Below, piece by piece: positions 11,705 through 23,177 of a stretch of 64,000 bases of DNA. The translations under genes were made by a program, and so were the position numbers. Under the pieces are notes generated by a model, which ran no database searches, was not told the origin of the DNA, and was given only the letters and a program-made list of their open reading frames with translations. Each line of letters starts with the position of its first letter. Position 1 is the first letter of the stretch. The stretch is from Synchiropus splendidus. Its lineage: Eukaryota; Chordata; Actinopteri; Syngnathiformes; Callionymidae. The DNA lies in the NCBI RefSeq assembly GCF_027744825.2, contig NW_026527057.1:62001-126000 (forward strand), in the 5' to 3' direction.

Positions 11705-14700
11705 TGCAACTACTAAAAAGAGCCTTTCTGCTATAGTAGGAGGCCAAAATTTCATGTCCGGAAGCATCCATGCAAAGTTATAGCTCAATGCAGAAAACGC
11801 GTTTTCAGCCCGAGATAAGGTCGATTCCGGAACGCCAAACATAAAAATGTTGATAACTTTGCAAAAACACTTCAGATAGCTTAGATTTGATGTGCAACTG
11901 CTAGAAACACCCTTTCTGTTGTAGTTGGAAGTGAAAATTTCATGTTCGGAAGCATCCATGCAAAGTTATGGCACAATGCAAAAAACGCGTTTTCAGCCTG
12001 AGATAAGGTCGATTCCGGAACGCCAAACATAAAAATGTTGATAAGTTTCGAAAAACACTTCAGACAGCTTAGATTTGATGTGCAACTACTAAAAAGACCC
12101 GTTCTGCTATAGTAGAAGGCCAAAATTTCATGTTCGGAAGCATCCATGCAAAGTTACGGCGCAATGCAGAAAACGCGTTTTCAGACTGAGATGAGGTCGA
12201 TTCCGGAACGCCAAACATAAAAATGTTGATAACTTTGGAAAAACACTTCAGACAGCTTAGATTTGATGTGAAACTACTCGAAAGACCCTTTCTGCTATAG
12301 TGGCAGGTGAAAATTTCATGTTCTGAAGCTTCCCTGCAAAGTTATGGTACAATACGTAAAACGCGTTTTCAGCCTGAGATAAGGTCGATTCCGGAACGCC
12401 AAACATAAAAAAGTTGTTACCTTTGGAAAAACACTTCAGATAGCTTAGATTTGATATGCAACTACTAGAAATACCCTTTCTGCGATAGTGGGATGTGAAA
12501 ATTTCATGTTCTGAAGCTTCCCTGCAAAGTTATGGCACAACGCAGAAAACGCGTTTTCACCCTGAGATAAGGTGGGTTCCGGAACGCCAAACAAAAAAAT
12601 GTTGATAGCACTGGAAAAACACTTCAGACAGCTTAGATTTGATATGCAACTACTAGAAAGACCCTTTCTGCAATAGTCGGAAGTGAAAATTTCATGTTCT
12701 GAATCTTCCCTGCAAATTTCTGGCACAAAGAAATAAACGCGTTTTCAGCCTGAGAAAAGGTGGGTTCCGGAACGCCAAACATAAAAATGTTGATAACTTT
12801 GGAAAAACACTTCAGACAGCTTAGATTTGATGTGCAACTACTAGAAAGACCCTTTGTGCTATAGTGGGACTGAAAATTTCATGTTCGGAAGCATCCATGC
12901 AAAGTTATGGCACAATGCAGAAAACGCGTTTTCAGCCTGAGATGAGGTGTGTTCCGGAACGCGAAACATAAAAATGTTGATAACTTTGGAAACACTTCAG
13001 ACAGCTTAGATTTGATGTGCAACTATTAGAAAGATCCTTTCTGCTATAGTGGCAGGTGAAAATTTCATGTTCTGAGGCTTCCCTGCAAAGTTATGGCACA
13101 ATGCAGAAAACGCGTTTTCAGCCTGAGATAAGGTGGGTTCCGGAACGCCAAACATAAAAATTTTGATAACTTTCGGAAAACACTTCAGACAGATTAGATT
13201 TGAAGTGCAACTACTAAAAAGAGCCTTTCTGCTATAGTAGGAGGCCAAAATTTCATGTCCGGAAGCATCCATGCAAAGTTATAGCTCAATGCAGAAAACG
13301 CGTTTTCAGCCCGAGATAAGGTCGATTCCGGAACGCCAAACATAAAAATGTTGATAACTTTGCAAAAACACTTCAGATAGCTTAGATTTGATGTGCAACT
13401 GCTAGAAACACCCTTTCTGTTGTAGTTGGAAGTGAAAATTTCATGTTCGGAAGCATCCATGCAAAGTTATGGCACAATGCAAAAAACGCGTTTTCAGCCT
13501 GAGATAAGGTCGATTCCGGAACGCCAAACATAAAAATGTTGATAAGTTTCGAAAAACACTTCAGACAGCTTAGATTTGATGTGCAACTACTAAAAAGACC
13601 CGTTCTGCTATAGTAGAAGGCCAAAATTTCATGTTCGGAAGCATCCATGCAAAGTTACGGCGCAATGCAGAAAACGCGTTTTCAGACTGAGATGAGGTCG
13701 ATTCCGGAACGCCAAACATAAAAATGTTGATAACTTTGGAAAAACACTTCAGACAGCTTAGATTTGATGTGAAACTACTCGAAAGACCCTTTCTGCTATA
13801 GTGGCAGGTGAAAATTTCATGTTCTGAAGCTTCCCTGCAAAGTTATGGCACAATACGTAAAACGCGTTTTCAGCCTGAGATAAGGTCGATTCCGGAACGC
13901 CAAACATAAAAAAGTTGTTACCTTTGGAAAAACACTTCAGATAGCTTAGATTTGATATGCAACTACTAGAAATACCCTTTCTGCGATAGTGGGATGTGAA
14001 AATTTCATGTTCTGAAGCTTCCCTGCAAAGTTATGGCACAACGCAGAAAACGCGTTTTCACCCTGAGATAAGGTGGGTTCCGGAACGCCAAACAAAAAAA
14101 TGTTGATAGCACTGGAAAAACACTTCAGACAGCTTAGATTTGATATGCAACTACTAGAAAGAACCTTTCTGCAATAGTCGGAAGTGAAAATTTCATGTTC
14201 TGAATCTTCCCTGCAAAGTTCTGGCACAAAGAAATAAACGCGTTTTCAGCCTGAGAAAAGGTGGGTTCCGGAACGCCAAACATAAAAATGTTGATAACTT
14301 TGGAAAAACACTTCAGACAGCTTAGATTTGATGTGCAACTACTAGAAAGACCCTTTGTGCTATAGTGGGACTGAAAATTTCATGTTCGGAAGCATCCATG
14401 CAAAGTTATGGCACAATGCAGAAAACGCGTTTTCAGCCTGAGATGAGGTGTGTTCCGGAACGCGAAACATAAAAATGTTGATAACTTTGGAAACACTTCA
14501 GACAGCTTAGATTTGATGTGCAACTATTAGAAAGATCCTTTCTGCTATAGTGGCAGGTGAAAATTTCATGTTCTGAGGCTTCCCTGCAAAGTTATGGCAC
14601 AATGCAGAAAACGCGTTTTCAGCCTGAGATAAGGTGGGTTCCGGAACGCCAAACATAAAAATTTTGATAACTTTCGGAAAACACTTCAGACAGATTAGAT

Positions 14701-14706
14701 TTGAAG
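11705..14706. repeat. 1501-bp (eight-monomer) higher-order repeat, two copies
   Basis: Block 11705-13205 is followed by a near-identical block 13206-14706. Rare variants are shared in order, such as AGTAGGAGGCCAAAATT, GTTGTAGTTGGAAG, AAAAAAGTTGTTACC and GTTGATAGCACTGG. Unit 2 has this block only once (about 42840-44210), so the duplication occurred in unit 1 or was lost from unit 2. Confidence 0.88.
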
Positions 14707-15165
14707 TGCAACTACTAGAAAGACCGTTTCTGCTATAGTGGCAATGAAAATTTCTTGTTCTGAAGCTTCCCAGAAAACTTATGGCACAATGCAGAAAAAG
14801 CCTTTTCAGCCTGGGATAAGGTCGATTCCGGACCGGCAAAGATAAAAATGTTGATAACTTTGGAAAAACACTTCAGACAGCTTAGATTTGATGTGCAACT
14901 ACTAGAAAGACCCTTTCTGCTACAGTGGGAGGTGAAAACTTCTTGTTCTGAAGCTTCCCTGCAAAGTTATGGCGCCTTTAGAAAACACATTTTCAGCATG
15001 AGATAAGGTGGGTTCCGGAATGCCAAACATAAAAATGTTGATAGCTTTGGAAAAACACTTCAGACAGCTTAGATTTTAATGTGCAACTACTAGAAAGACC
15101 CTTTCTGCTATATTTGGAGGTGAACATTTCTTGTTCTGAAGCTTCCCTGCAAAGTTATGGCACAA

Positions 15166-16585
15166 TGCGGAAAACGCGTTTTCAGCCTGAGATTAGGTGG
15201 GTTCCGGAACGCCAAACATAAAAATGTTGATACCTTTCGAAAAACACTTCAGACAGCTTAGATTTGATGTGCAACTACAAGAAAGACCCATTCTGCTATA
15301 GTTGGAGTTGTAAATTTCATGTTCTGAAGCTTCCCTGCAAAGTTTTGGCACATTGCAGTAAAGGCGTTTTCAGCCTGAGAGAAGATGGGTTCGGGTACGC
15401 CAAACATAAAAATGTTGATAACTTTGGAAAAACACTTCAGACAGCATAGATTTGATGTGCAACTAGTAATAATACCCTTTCTGCTATAGTGGGGGGTGAA
15501 AATTTCATGTTCTGAAGCTTCCCTGAGAAGTTATGGCACCACTCAGAAAACGCGTTTTCAGCCTGAGATAAGGTGGGTTTCGGAATACCAAACAATGAAA
15601 ATGTTTATCTCTTTCGAAAAACACTTCAGACAGCTTAGATTTGATGTGCACCTACGAGAAAGACCCTTTCTGCTATAGTGGGAGGTGAACATTTCGTGTT
15701 CTGTAGCTTCCCTGAGAAGTTATGGCACAATGCGGAAAACGCGTTTTCAGCCTGAGATTAGGTGGGTTCCGGAACGCCAAACATAAAAATGTTGATACCT
15801 TTCGAAAAACACTTCAGACAGCTTAGATTTGATGTGCAACTACAAGAAAAACCCATTCTGCTATAGTGGGAGTTGTAAATTTCATGTTCTGAAGCTTCCC
15901 TGCAAAGTTATGGCATATTGCAGTAAAGGCGTTTTCAGCCTGAGAGAAGGTGGGTTCGGGTACGCCAAACATAAAAATGTTGATAACTTTGGAAAAACAC
16001 TTCAGACAGCATAGATTTGATGTGCAACTAGTAATAATACCCTTTCTGCTATAGTGGGGGGTGAAAATTTCATGTTCTGAAGCTTCCCTGAGAAGTTATG
16101 GCACAACTCAGAAAACGCGTTTTCAGCCTGAGATAAGGTGGGTTTCGGAATACCAAACAATAAAAATGTTTATCTCTTTCGAAAAACACTTCAGACAGCT
16201 TAGATTTGATGTGCACCTACGAGAAAGACCCTTTCTGCTATAGTGGGAGGTGAACATTTCGTGTTCTGTAGCTTCCCTGAGAAGTTATGGCACAATGCGG
16301 AAAACGCGTTTTCAGCCTGAGATTAGGTGGGTTCCGGAACGCCAAACATAAAAATGTTGATACCTTTCGAAAAACACTTCAGACAGCTTAGATTTGATGT
16401 GCAACTACAAGAAAGACCCATTCTGCTATAGTGGGAGTTGTAAATTTCATGTTCTGAAGCTTCCCTGCAAAGTTTTGGCACATTGCAGTAAAGGCGTTTT
16501 CAGCCTGAGAGAAGGTGGGTTTGGGTACGCCAAACATAAAAATGTTGATAACTTTGGAAAAACACTTCAGACAGCTTGGATTTGA
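15166..16585. repeat. 565-bp (three-monomer) higher-order repeat, 2.5 copies
   Basis: Starts at 15166, 15731 and 16296, exactly 565 bp apart. Each shares TGCGGAAAACGCG, GATTAGGTGGGTTCCGG, GTTGATACCTTTCG and GTTGTAAATTTC. Units 1 and 2 both carry it (44290-45657 in unit 2), so it predates amplification of the 29-kb unit. Confidence 0.88.
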
Positions 16586-17106
16586 TGTGCAACTACTAGA
16601 AAGACCCTTTCTGCTATAGTGGGAGGTGAAAATTTCATGTTCTGAAGCTTCCCTGAGAAGTTGTGGTACAATGCAGAAAGCGCGTTTTCAGCCTGAGATA
16701 AGGTGGAATTCGGCACGCCAAACATAAAAATGTTGATAACTTTGGAAAAACACTTCAGACAGCTTGCATTTAATGTACATCTACTAGAAAGACCATTTCT
16801 GCTATAGTGGGAAATGAAAATTTCAAGATCTGAGGCTTCCCCGAGAAGTTATGTCACAATGGAGAAAAGGTGTTTTCAGCCTGAGATGAAGTGGGTTTCG
16901 GAACGCCAAAAAGAAAAATGCTGATAACTTTGGAAAAACACTTCAGACGGCTTAGATTTGATGTGCAACTACTACAAAGACCCTTTCTGCTATAGTGGGA
17001 GCTGAAAATATCATGTTCTGAAGCTTCCCTGAGAAGTTATGGCACAATGCAGAAAACGCGTTTTCAGAAAAGGTGGTTTACGGAACGCCAAACATAAAAA
17101 TGTTGT

Positions 17107-18655
17107 GAAGTGGCACGAATAACCTTCCATACAGTGGGTCTTGGCGTCCCCCTTGGGCCCTCTCGTTGCAAAATCAGGTGCTTCGCTGCTCCGGCGACTA
17201 CACAGGGGAACCAGACGCCATCCCGTCCATATTTGTACGGAGAACTCACCAGCGGAGACAAGTTTAGCCCATGACGAAGCACTGCGGAAGAGAAACACTT
17301 TATTGCACCAACAATACAAAAGCATCAGCGCTCCTGAAATTCGCTCAGCTCTGGAGGGTGGGGCCTGGTCCCCTTGATCGCAGGAAAAAGTTGGATTCAG
17401 ATGAAGAGACCCTCCCCTCGGTCCGCGAACGATTCTCTGATCTCTTGGCCAGAGCTGCTGGAAGCACCTGCAGACAGGACAACGTGAGGCAAAGGAGAAG
17501 CAGCTGCGTCCGACAAAGAAGAAGCAGCCACGTCCGACAAACAGAGATCTGCAAAAGTTAAGTCAGAAGCCCAGGAGGCTGTTTGGCAGATTTCTGCCAA
17601 AGAAACTCCTCTGAAGGCTCCTATGCATGATGCCTTTTATACCACCTGCCAGAGCCACCCACAGCTTATCTTTTTTCCTGAGGGCCTTGACTCCATTCAG
17701 ACAAGCTCTCAGTGCCCTCACGGGACACACCTTTTGCAAGCGCCAGTGGTTCTCATCCGGGTGGGGGGGTAGTACAGAAAGCGTCTACTGAAAAATTGCT
17801 CACCTCAGAAGAGGCACAAAGAAAATTGGGAAAAACAGACTAATCGAGAAGGCACATAGTTGTCCAAACCCTCCTGATGGAGGCCAGGACCAGGAGGAGA
17901 GCTGCTTTGTAAGCCACCAGCTCCAAAGGAGCCTGATGAAGTGGCTCGAAGGGAGCTTCAGAGAGAGCCTTTAATACCAATTGAAGATCCCAATGGGGCA
18001 GATGCGTCTGGAGGTGGGACTGAGTCTTCGAGATCCCTGCATGAACTGGACGAGCAGTGGATGTTTACCCAATGGACAGCAGTCCACACCCATTGAGCAT
18101 TATATGCTTTGAGTGTTGCGGGTGCTTTAGCATTTCGACTAGTGAACTGCGCCTCGGGGGGCAGAGGACTGCCTGCTAGCCTTGATGTAGCCGTGCTTTG
18201 AGGAGACGCCCCAGGATAGGCGGTCCCCTCATAATTTCTGCCCCCTGCTGCAGGAATGTTTGCAGGACTTGAACAGGTTGCAGCACTCCCTTGTGTGAGT
18301 GTGTGTGTGAGCACAGGTGGCAGAGTTGCGCAGTCCAGAACACCTCCCGGGACTCTGGAACACGTATGAGGTCAACTTGAGCACAAAGCTTAACCCCCAG
18401 CCTTGCAACGTGGCCTGACTTGAGAACCATCGGCAATTACCATGGCCGTCCATACTGGACATCTGACTGGCACTGCCTGCTCCTTTGCCAGACGGCCGTC
18501 AAGGAGATGAACGTTTTGCTGCACTAAACCACCTGCAATGTCACCAGTGATGTTGCTTTGGTATGACGGAAGGTGGTGTGCCCAGAGTCCTGTCGATATA
18601 TCGGATGGCCAGGGCGTCACACCGGACCGGCCTATGAGACTTCATACACCACCGC
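17107..18655 (-). mobile_element. DIRS-type retrotransposon remnant c (unit 1)
   Basis: Begins where satellite monomers stop (after GCCAAACATAAAAATGTT). On the minus strand it resembles the 3' half of fish DIRS elements: the last part of RNase H near 18229-18620, then the start of a tyrosine recombinase at 17958-18314 with the family words NAKAPATLKAYNAQW, followed near 17880-17950 by a decayed first-arginine box (ALLLVLASIRRV). Frames are broken by stops and shifts. The 17107-17600 part has long frames on both strands with no family match. DIRS elements use a tyrosine recombinase instead of an integrase. Confidence 0.65.
17958..18314 (-). pseudogene. DIRS tyrosine recombinase N-terminal fragment (copy c)
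   Basis: The homologous core is PPEAQFTSRNAKAPATLKAYNAQW, corresponding to the SAM-like core-binding domain start seen better at 19464-20066 (NAKAQSTLRAYNAKW). The open frame is extended artificially upstream. No full catalytic domain follows; only decayed pieces are present to about 17700. Confidence 0.6.
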
Positions 18656-18677
18656 CATGCCTGGGGTCTATCCAGCC

Positions 18678-18900
18678 TGAATGAATGAATGAATGGGTTG
18701 TGAACAACCCCTCATTCATACACTCTGGGTGGCAGGAGCTGCCGCCTCGCCTTTGCCACCTTAAGCTGATATACAAGGTGGCGTTAACAACCCCTCATTA
18801 GTGGTGTGTAACTTACACTGTGGATCAGCAGGAACTGTGTTGACCTCTTTTAGCCACCTTACGGCTGAAATAGAAAGTGGCATTAACAATCCTCCATACA
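18678..18900. repeat. Short (TGAA)n and imperfect 97-bp direct repeats between DIRS copies
   Basis: A four-fold TGAA run at 18678-18694 is followed by two related segments. One carries CCACCTTAAGCTGATATACAA and GGCGTTAACAACCC near 18755, the other CCACCTTACGGCTGAAATAGAA and GGCATTAACAATCC near 18852. The same AGTGGCATT..ATAATCCTCC word opens DIRS copy b at about 27009, so these are probably DIRS 3' termini. Confidence 0.5.
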
Positions 18901-19066
18901 GATAGAGAAAACATTTACTGAGCCGCTACAGTCAGGCTTCTTGTCTGAGCTGAGCAAGAAAGAGATAGTTATGCAGGAATCTGGTGGATCTCAGGACGCT
19001 GCACACTCCACAACACTTTAATGACGCAGATACTGGTGTCCCAGAGCCAGTGCTGTGAATGAGGCC

Positions 19067-20066
19067 CTACTGGTCGCAGGGTTCGGCTGCTCCTGAAGAC
19101 AGAATGACATGAGGGAAGGAGGATGCTGACACATTAGACAAACAGTGGTCAGCAAAAGTAGAGATTGATGACCAAAAACGCTGCCAGGCAGATTTCTGCC
19201 AGAGATACACCCTTGAAGCAGCAACAGATGTTTCCAGGCCTCTGGTCGAGTGTGCTCTCAGGGATTCGGGTGCCTGTTTTCCTGCTGTCTCATAGGCTTT
19301 CATGATGGCAATTCCAAGCCAATGTGACAACCTGTGAGGGGACAGCGCCTGCCCCTTCTTACCACCTGCGACAGACACCCACAGACTGTCCGTCTTTCTG
19401 AAGGGTGGGACTCGATCCAGTTAAGCTTTTAGCGCTCTAACCGGACATATTTTGTGTAAACGCTCATGTACCTCTTTTGAATGGGTAGGAGAGCAGAAAG
19501 TTTTTACTGACAAGAAGTTTATACTGAAGAAGAAGAGAGACATTTAGGTGCAAAGGCAGGGTTGGGTCTAAGTGATACCGCCGAGTCATCGTCACCAAAA
19601 GAGATGCAATCAGGGCTGATCGAAAAAGCGCTTCTAGCTCCTGGGAGACCTGATCAAGTGGCTCAAAAAGGGCTTCAGAGAGTGAATTGAGTACCAGCTG
19701 CAGGTCCGAGTACTGACATAACGGTCTTGTGGTTGGTCTAAGCCTTTTCACTCCTCTCCTGAAACGGCTCACTAGACGATGCTCGCAGACGGGGTGGCCG
19801 TCCAGACCATTGTGTAGCATGGAAAGGGCTGCTACATAAACCCGTAATGTAGCGCTGCTCCAAGCTTCATTAACCAGATGCTGGAGAAAAGAGAGGATGA
19901 GAGGAACAGGTGCCGATTCTGGGGAGGCTGACTGGGTTCCACACCACCGGGAAAAAAATGTCCATTTAGCATTGTATGCTCTGAGGGTTGACTGAGCTTT
20001 AGCGTTCTGAAGAGTCAATTGGACATCAGGGGGGAAGTGACTGATTGTTAACCCTGGCGAACCCAA
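19067..20066 (-). pseudogene. DIRS tyrosine recombinase, inactivated (copy a)
   Basis: The N-terminal core-binding domain at 19464-20066 (200 codons) has STLRAYNAKW, SFLQHLVNEAWSSATLRVY and LVSRFRRGVKRLRP. The catalytic domain continues at 19067-19378 in another frame with SPHRL, APESLRAHSTR (the His-x-x-Arg box) and STFADHC. The catalytic Tyr position reads Cys (TGT), where copy b reads Tyr (TAT). The box with the first catalytic Arg, ASAKRVGEL in copy b, is deleted near 19640-19660. Enzymes of this family integrate circular DIRS DNA; this one has lost at least two catalytic residues. Confidence 0.82.
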
Positions 20067-20100
20067 ACCTTGAGGGGTCGTCCTAGTATTGGGGGAGACC

Positions 20101-20900
20101 TCAGGGTTCCTGATGCTTGCAGAAGCGCTGAATTCGATGGAGGGAAGTCCCGAGGCCTTTGATCCGCATCTGACTCATCTCCGGATACCAGATGGAGCTG
20201 GGGCTGTCTAGAGCCACGAGAATCATTCTCACTCTCCGCAGTTGAATTCCCCTCATCAGACATAGAATAAGGCAAGGAGGAGGAAAGGCGTACAGGAGGC
20301 CTTTTGGCCACCTTGGATGAGCCAGGGCGTCCACTCCCAGTGGAGGGTCGTCGGATCTAGGGAGAGAGAACCAGAGAGGACATGTGAAGTTCTCTCTGCT
20401 CGCAAAGAGATCAGCCACTGGGTGGCCGAAAAACTCCCAGATCATATTTGCCATATCCTGAGATAAACTTCATTCATCTGGCAGTGGTCTCCAAGATAAT
20501 CCATCTGCTGCCACATTGTCTACACCTGGCACATGCAGAGCCTCCAATGACGCTAAATGTACATCAGCCCAGAGCCAAATCTTTCTGGCCAGGTTTTATA
20601 ACGCAGACGTCCTCACCCTACGCTGGCGGTTGATATAGGCCACGGTGGAAGAGCTGTCTGATCTCATCATAACGTGGTTCCCACTTAGATAAGGAGATAG
20701 AGCCACCAACACCTTAAAAACTGCCAACAGCTCCAGCAGGTTAATGTGACGACCTTCGGAACTGCTCCAGATCCCGCTGATGCAGATCTGATCCAGGTGG
20801 CCTCCCCCGCCTGACTGTCTGTAAAGACTTGTAGGACTTGCTGGATCCTGAAAAGCGCGCTGAGTCCCAGTAAGAGCACGACCTTCCTGGTGGTCATGCT
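20101..20900 (-). pseudogene. DIRS RNase H and connection domain (copy a)
   Basis: On the minus strand the words ELLAVFKVLVAL, RSDSSSTVAYINRQ (RNase H core), EALHVPGVDNVAADGLSW and GHPVADLFASRENF, DALAHP, YAFPP follow each other as in DIRS polyproteins. Stops interrupt after VRTSAL and LPDE. The domain removes RNA from RNA/DNA hybrids during reverse transcription. It is non-functional here. Confidence 0.8.
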
Positions 20901-21783
20901 GGACTCAGTCTCGGGTCAGGCCCGAGACCCGAGACTCGAGATTTGTGTTCTGATCTCTGGTCTCGAGTCAGGTGAGGGTGCAGGCCGCCAAACCACTTCT
21001 GAAGGCCTTGCATGTTGAGCAGACCCAGCCGGACAAAGGCGTGGGACGCTGCCTCAATAGCGCGATGTGGTCCAACACCAAGCTGGTGTGCACTCATGAC
21101 TCCTGTTTGGACCTGGCTAGAATCAACCAGTACTCCAAGTACGTCCACACTACAGACCGTGTTGTGGAAGTAGGAGTCTGCAAGATCTATGGAAGTCATC
21201 GCCTCTCACACTCTGACACACTCCAGGAGTCTCCTGGTAGTCCGGATCCGCTGTCTGGTCATGAATTGGTTCAGGAGACTGAGGTCCAGAACAGGTCTCC
21301 ACTCTCCTGTCCAGAAAGTACCTGGAGTAAAACCCAGCGTAGGTGGATCGCTTTGGCACTAGCTCGATTACTTCCTTTGACAGGAGAGCGCGGTCCTCCT
21401 CCATCAGACATGACCGCTGGTTCTCTGAGTTCACCCAGATCCACGTGGTGTCGCAGAACCTCGGGGTTGACTGTGAAACTGAAGGGCATGTCAATGACGA
21501 GTATCTTCTCGATCCATATGGGCAGGTGAGGAGACAGGCGCTTTAAATTCGGCGAACTGAGCACTGGAGCGGACCCGGCCTCCGGGGCGGGTCCAGGACA
21601 AAAGGGTCGTCGGTACTCAGCGCACACTCCTCTGGGCACTTCAAGTCCCGCTGGTTCTTCAAAAACAGACTCGCTTTTGTCAGTTGATCCTTCAGAGGAA
21701 GTAGGGCCCCCAAACTTGCAGTGTACCTTGATCTGACTCTGCAATTCTCCAAAGATGGAGACCCGAGGGACCGGCCCAATCAT
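20894..21783 (-). pseudogene. DIRS reverse transcriptase, broken (copy a)
   Basis: Pieces in several frames: GFYSRYFL (fingers) near 21300-21370, SIDLADSYFH (motif A with Asp) near 21150-21190, then a motif C that reads YLEY on the minus strand near 21130-21145 instead of the catalytic YLDD. Both motif C changes remove catalytic Asp residues. The long plus-strand frame 20972-21529 is only a shadow of this domain. Confidence 0.78.
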
Positions 21784-21877
21784 CTACAGAAAGAGATGAC
21801 TGTAGATGATGATGTCCTACTTGCCTCTGAGAGGTTTGGAGGGCTGCAGAGAACAGAATCACAGACAGACATCGCAT
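21543..21877 (-). pseudogene. DIRS gag-like 5' reading frame (copy a)
   Basis: The start region corresponds to the intact copy at 28793-29131 (MSDAMSVCDSVL), but a short deletion near 21805 shifts the frame. Downstream words KNQRDLKCPEECALSTDDPF and FVLDPP match copy b. The role (capsid-like or linker to RT) is inferred from position only. Confidence 0.5.
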
Positions 21878-22258
21878 CAGACATCGCAGGAGGGAGCTGA
21901 GAACAGAGCAGGTCTGCCACGCAGCGCCTACTGTGTGATCCTCTGAAGACGCGGCTATCGCGGTCCTGTGGCGACCCCTGCTAGAAACTGGCGAGTCTGA
22001 GGAATAAGAAGAGTTAATGGCAGAATTGAGACTCTCCTGACTTTTGGCTAGAACCGGGATCTGTTGAGAGATGGGAAAGAGTTATTTGACGCATCTGCTT
22101 CTTATTGTGGCGAAGCTGAGGAAAAACATAACTTCTTGGCTCCAGGAACTTCCCTGTCTCCTGAGACGATGTCAAACCAAAACACATTTTTGAAGCCTGA
22201 GTTCGCACTGACTGGAACCGGAAGAGAAGAAACAGACCCGATACCAAAGTAGTGCATC

Positions 22259-22576
22259 TTATTTTTTATTCAAGTTAGACTTTGGTTCAGATGCATACTT
22301 TTTGATACAAAGTTTTCTTCGTTTTTTTGGAGGGAGCAGAGGTGAGAGCAGCCGGCTGGTCTCTCCAAGAGGAGCAGCGATGATCAGTGCGGCTATGATC
22401 CAGACGGCTGGGCTCACCCCGCCCCTTCGAACAGCGACAGTGTTCCACCCCGGCGGCGGCTGTGTGTGGAGGAGGCGCCGCAAGCACAGCACCACGTCGA
22501 CGGACTGTTGAATCTCCAAAATCTCTGGTGGAGTGACAGAGGTTCTGCGATGGATGAGCCTGTCAACGGAGCTCAT
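22259..22576 (-). other. Conserved open frame B (paralogue), unknown
   Basis: About 105 codons. It shares HRRTSVTPPEILEIQQSVDV and RRLLHTQPPP with the frame at 195-515. The C-terminal end differs because of an insertion. No domain was recognised. Confidence 0.28.
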
Positions 22577-22822
22577 AAAGAGTGCGATGATGTTCTCAAG
22601 CGCTATGAACTGGTTGCTGATGGCGTAGACACCAGTCCACTGTGCTATGGTGACTCTGTGAAAGCCAGCTGGGATGATTGGTTACTCCTCAAGGGGGAGG
22701 TCGAGTATCGCGCATCGCGCATGACGGCTAACTGAGCGGGAACGTCGCGCCGCCAATCCAAACCCTCCACCAGGCAGTAAGCTCCGTACCTGACCAAGTG
22801 CGGTCCTAGTTCTAGTGGAGTG

Positions 22823-23119
22823 TCAGAACCGCGCTGGGAATAGAATGGATTTCTTCCAGTTGTGGGCAGACAACATGCTGTCGTGACTTTTGTGTAGTCT
22901 CGCTGTCCAACTCCAGCAGGCCGTTAGTGAAGTGAGATGATTCTTGAGCTGGCGGAGGAGAGAGAGCTCAACTTCGATACGACAGGCAGCGAATGAAATG
23001 AGGCGCAGGAGAAGATCAAGCGGGAACGTGCCTGACTCCACCACCCGGAACTCAGCCAACTCTGGGAACAGAGTCTCCGGATCCACCTCGTAGCAGGGCC
23101 TGGCTCTTGTCAAACTCAT
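22823..23119 (-). other. Conserved open frame A (paralogue), unknown
   Basis: About 98 codons, starting in the same CCATGGGATGAG context as 607-870 and sharing CYEVDPE, RIEVELSL, RQLKNH and MLxAHN. It runs 11 codons longer because the other copy meets a stop. No recognised domain. Confidence 0.28.
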
Positions 23120-23177
23120 CCCATGGCTTGGAAGCAGGAAATGTGGAACGGTTCGGCTGCTTGAAGGCCAGTCGCAG

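Larger units (their letters stand above)
4264..17106. repeat. 188-bp satellite array, unit 1 (about 68 monomers)
   Basis: Head-to-tail monomers close to 188 bp, spaced exactly 188 bp over long stretches (for example 11317, 11505, 11693, 11881). Each monomer contains, in order, GATAACTTTGGAAAAACAC, TTCAGACAGCTTAGATTTGA, CTACTAGAAAGACCC, TTCATGTTCTGAAGCTTCCC, AAAGTTATGGCACAATGC, the palindrome GAAAACGCGTTTTC and the palindrome TTCCGGAA. Outer monomers (4264-4560 and 16680-17106) are more diverged than the core, as expected when unequal exchange homogenises the centre. The repeated minus-strand frames of about 88 codons are by-products of the monomer and not genes. 188 bp is near a nucleosome repeat length. 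Confidence 0.96.
18860..21990 (-). mobile_element. DIRS-type retrotransposon remnant a (unit 1)
   Basis: The most complete of the three DIRS copies. Read on the minus strand it keeps the family order: gag-like start (21877 downward), reverse transcriptase (21783-20894), RNase H (20900-20101) and tyrosine recombinase (20066-19067). All domains carry stops or frame shifts. The terminal repeats are not clearly visible. It shares the same 3' start word as copy b at 27005 and the same 5' continuation into the GC-rich module. It is present in unit 2 at +29072. Confidence 0.82.
21991..23177. other. GC-rich module, second diverged copy (unit 1)
   Basis: Parallel to 29241-30435 in the same orientation, with clear substitutions and small insertions (31 bp absent near 22230, about 20 bp extra near 22260). 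Frames 22259-22576 and 22823-23119 on the minus strand correspond to frames B and A of the other copy. It is followed by satellite remnants exactly like the other copy. Confidence 0.6.

Noticed and set aside
4373..17100. Dozens of similar 60-110 codon reading frames (MDASEHEIF... on -, others on +) in the satellite arrays
   Set aside because: They recur at the 188-bp monomer period, and 188 is not a multiple of three, so the frame shifts at each monomer. They are by-products of the satellite, not a gene family.
4264..17106. CRISPR-like regular repeats
   Set aside because: Monomers are contiguous with no unique spacers, and the context is eukaryotic.
4264..17106. CENP-B box in the satellite
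   Set aside because: The closest stretch, TTCCGGAACGCC, does not fit the TTCGnnnnAnnCGGG core.
17271..17600. Open frames on both strands next to the satellite end
   Set aside because: No family motif and mutual overlap; best treated as part of the degraded DIRS copy c.
20972..21529. 185-codon plus-strand frame
   Set aside because: It is antisense to the DIRS RT, which has recognisable motifs on the minus strand.
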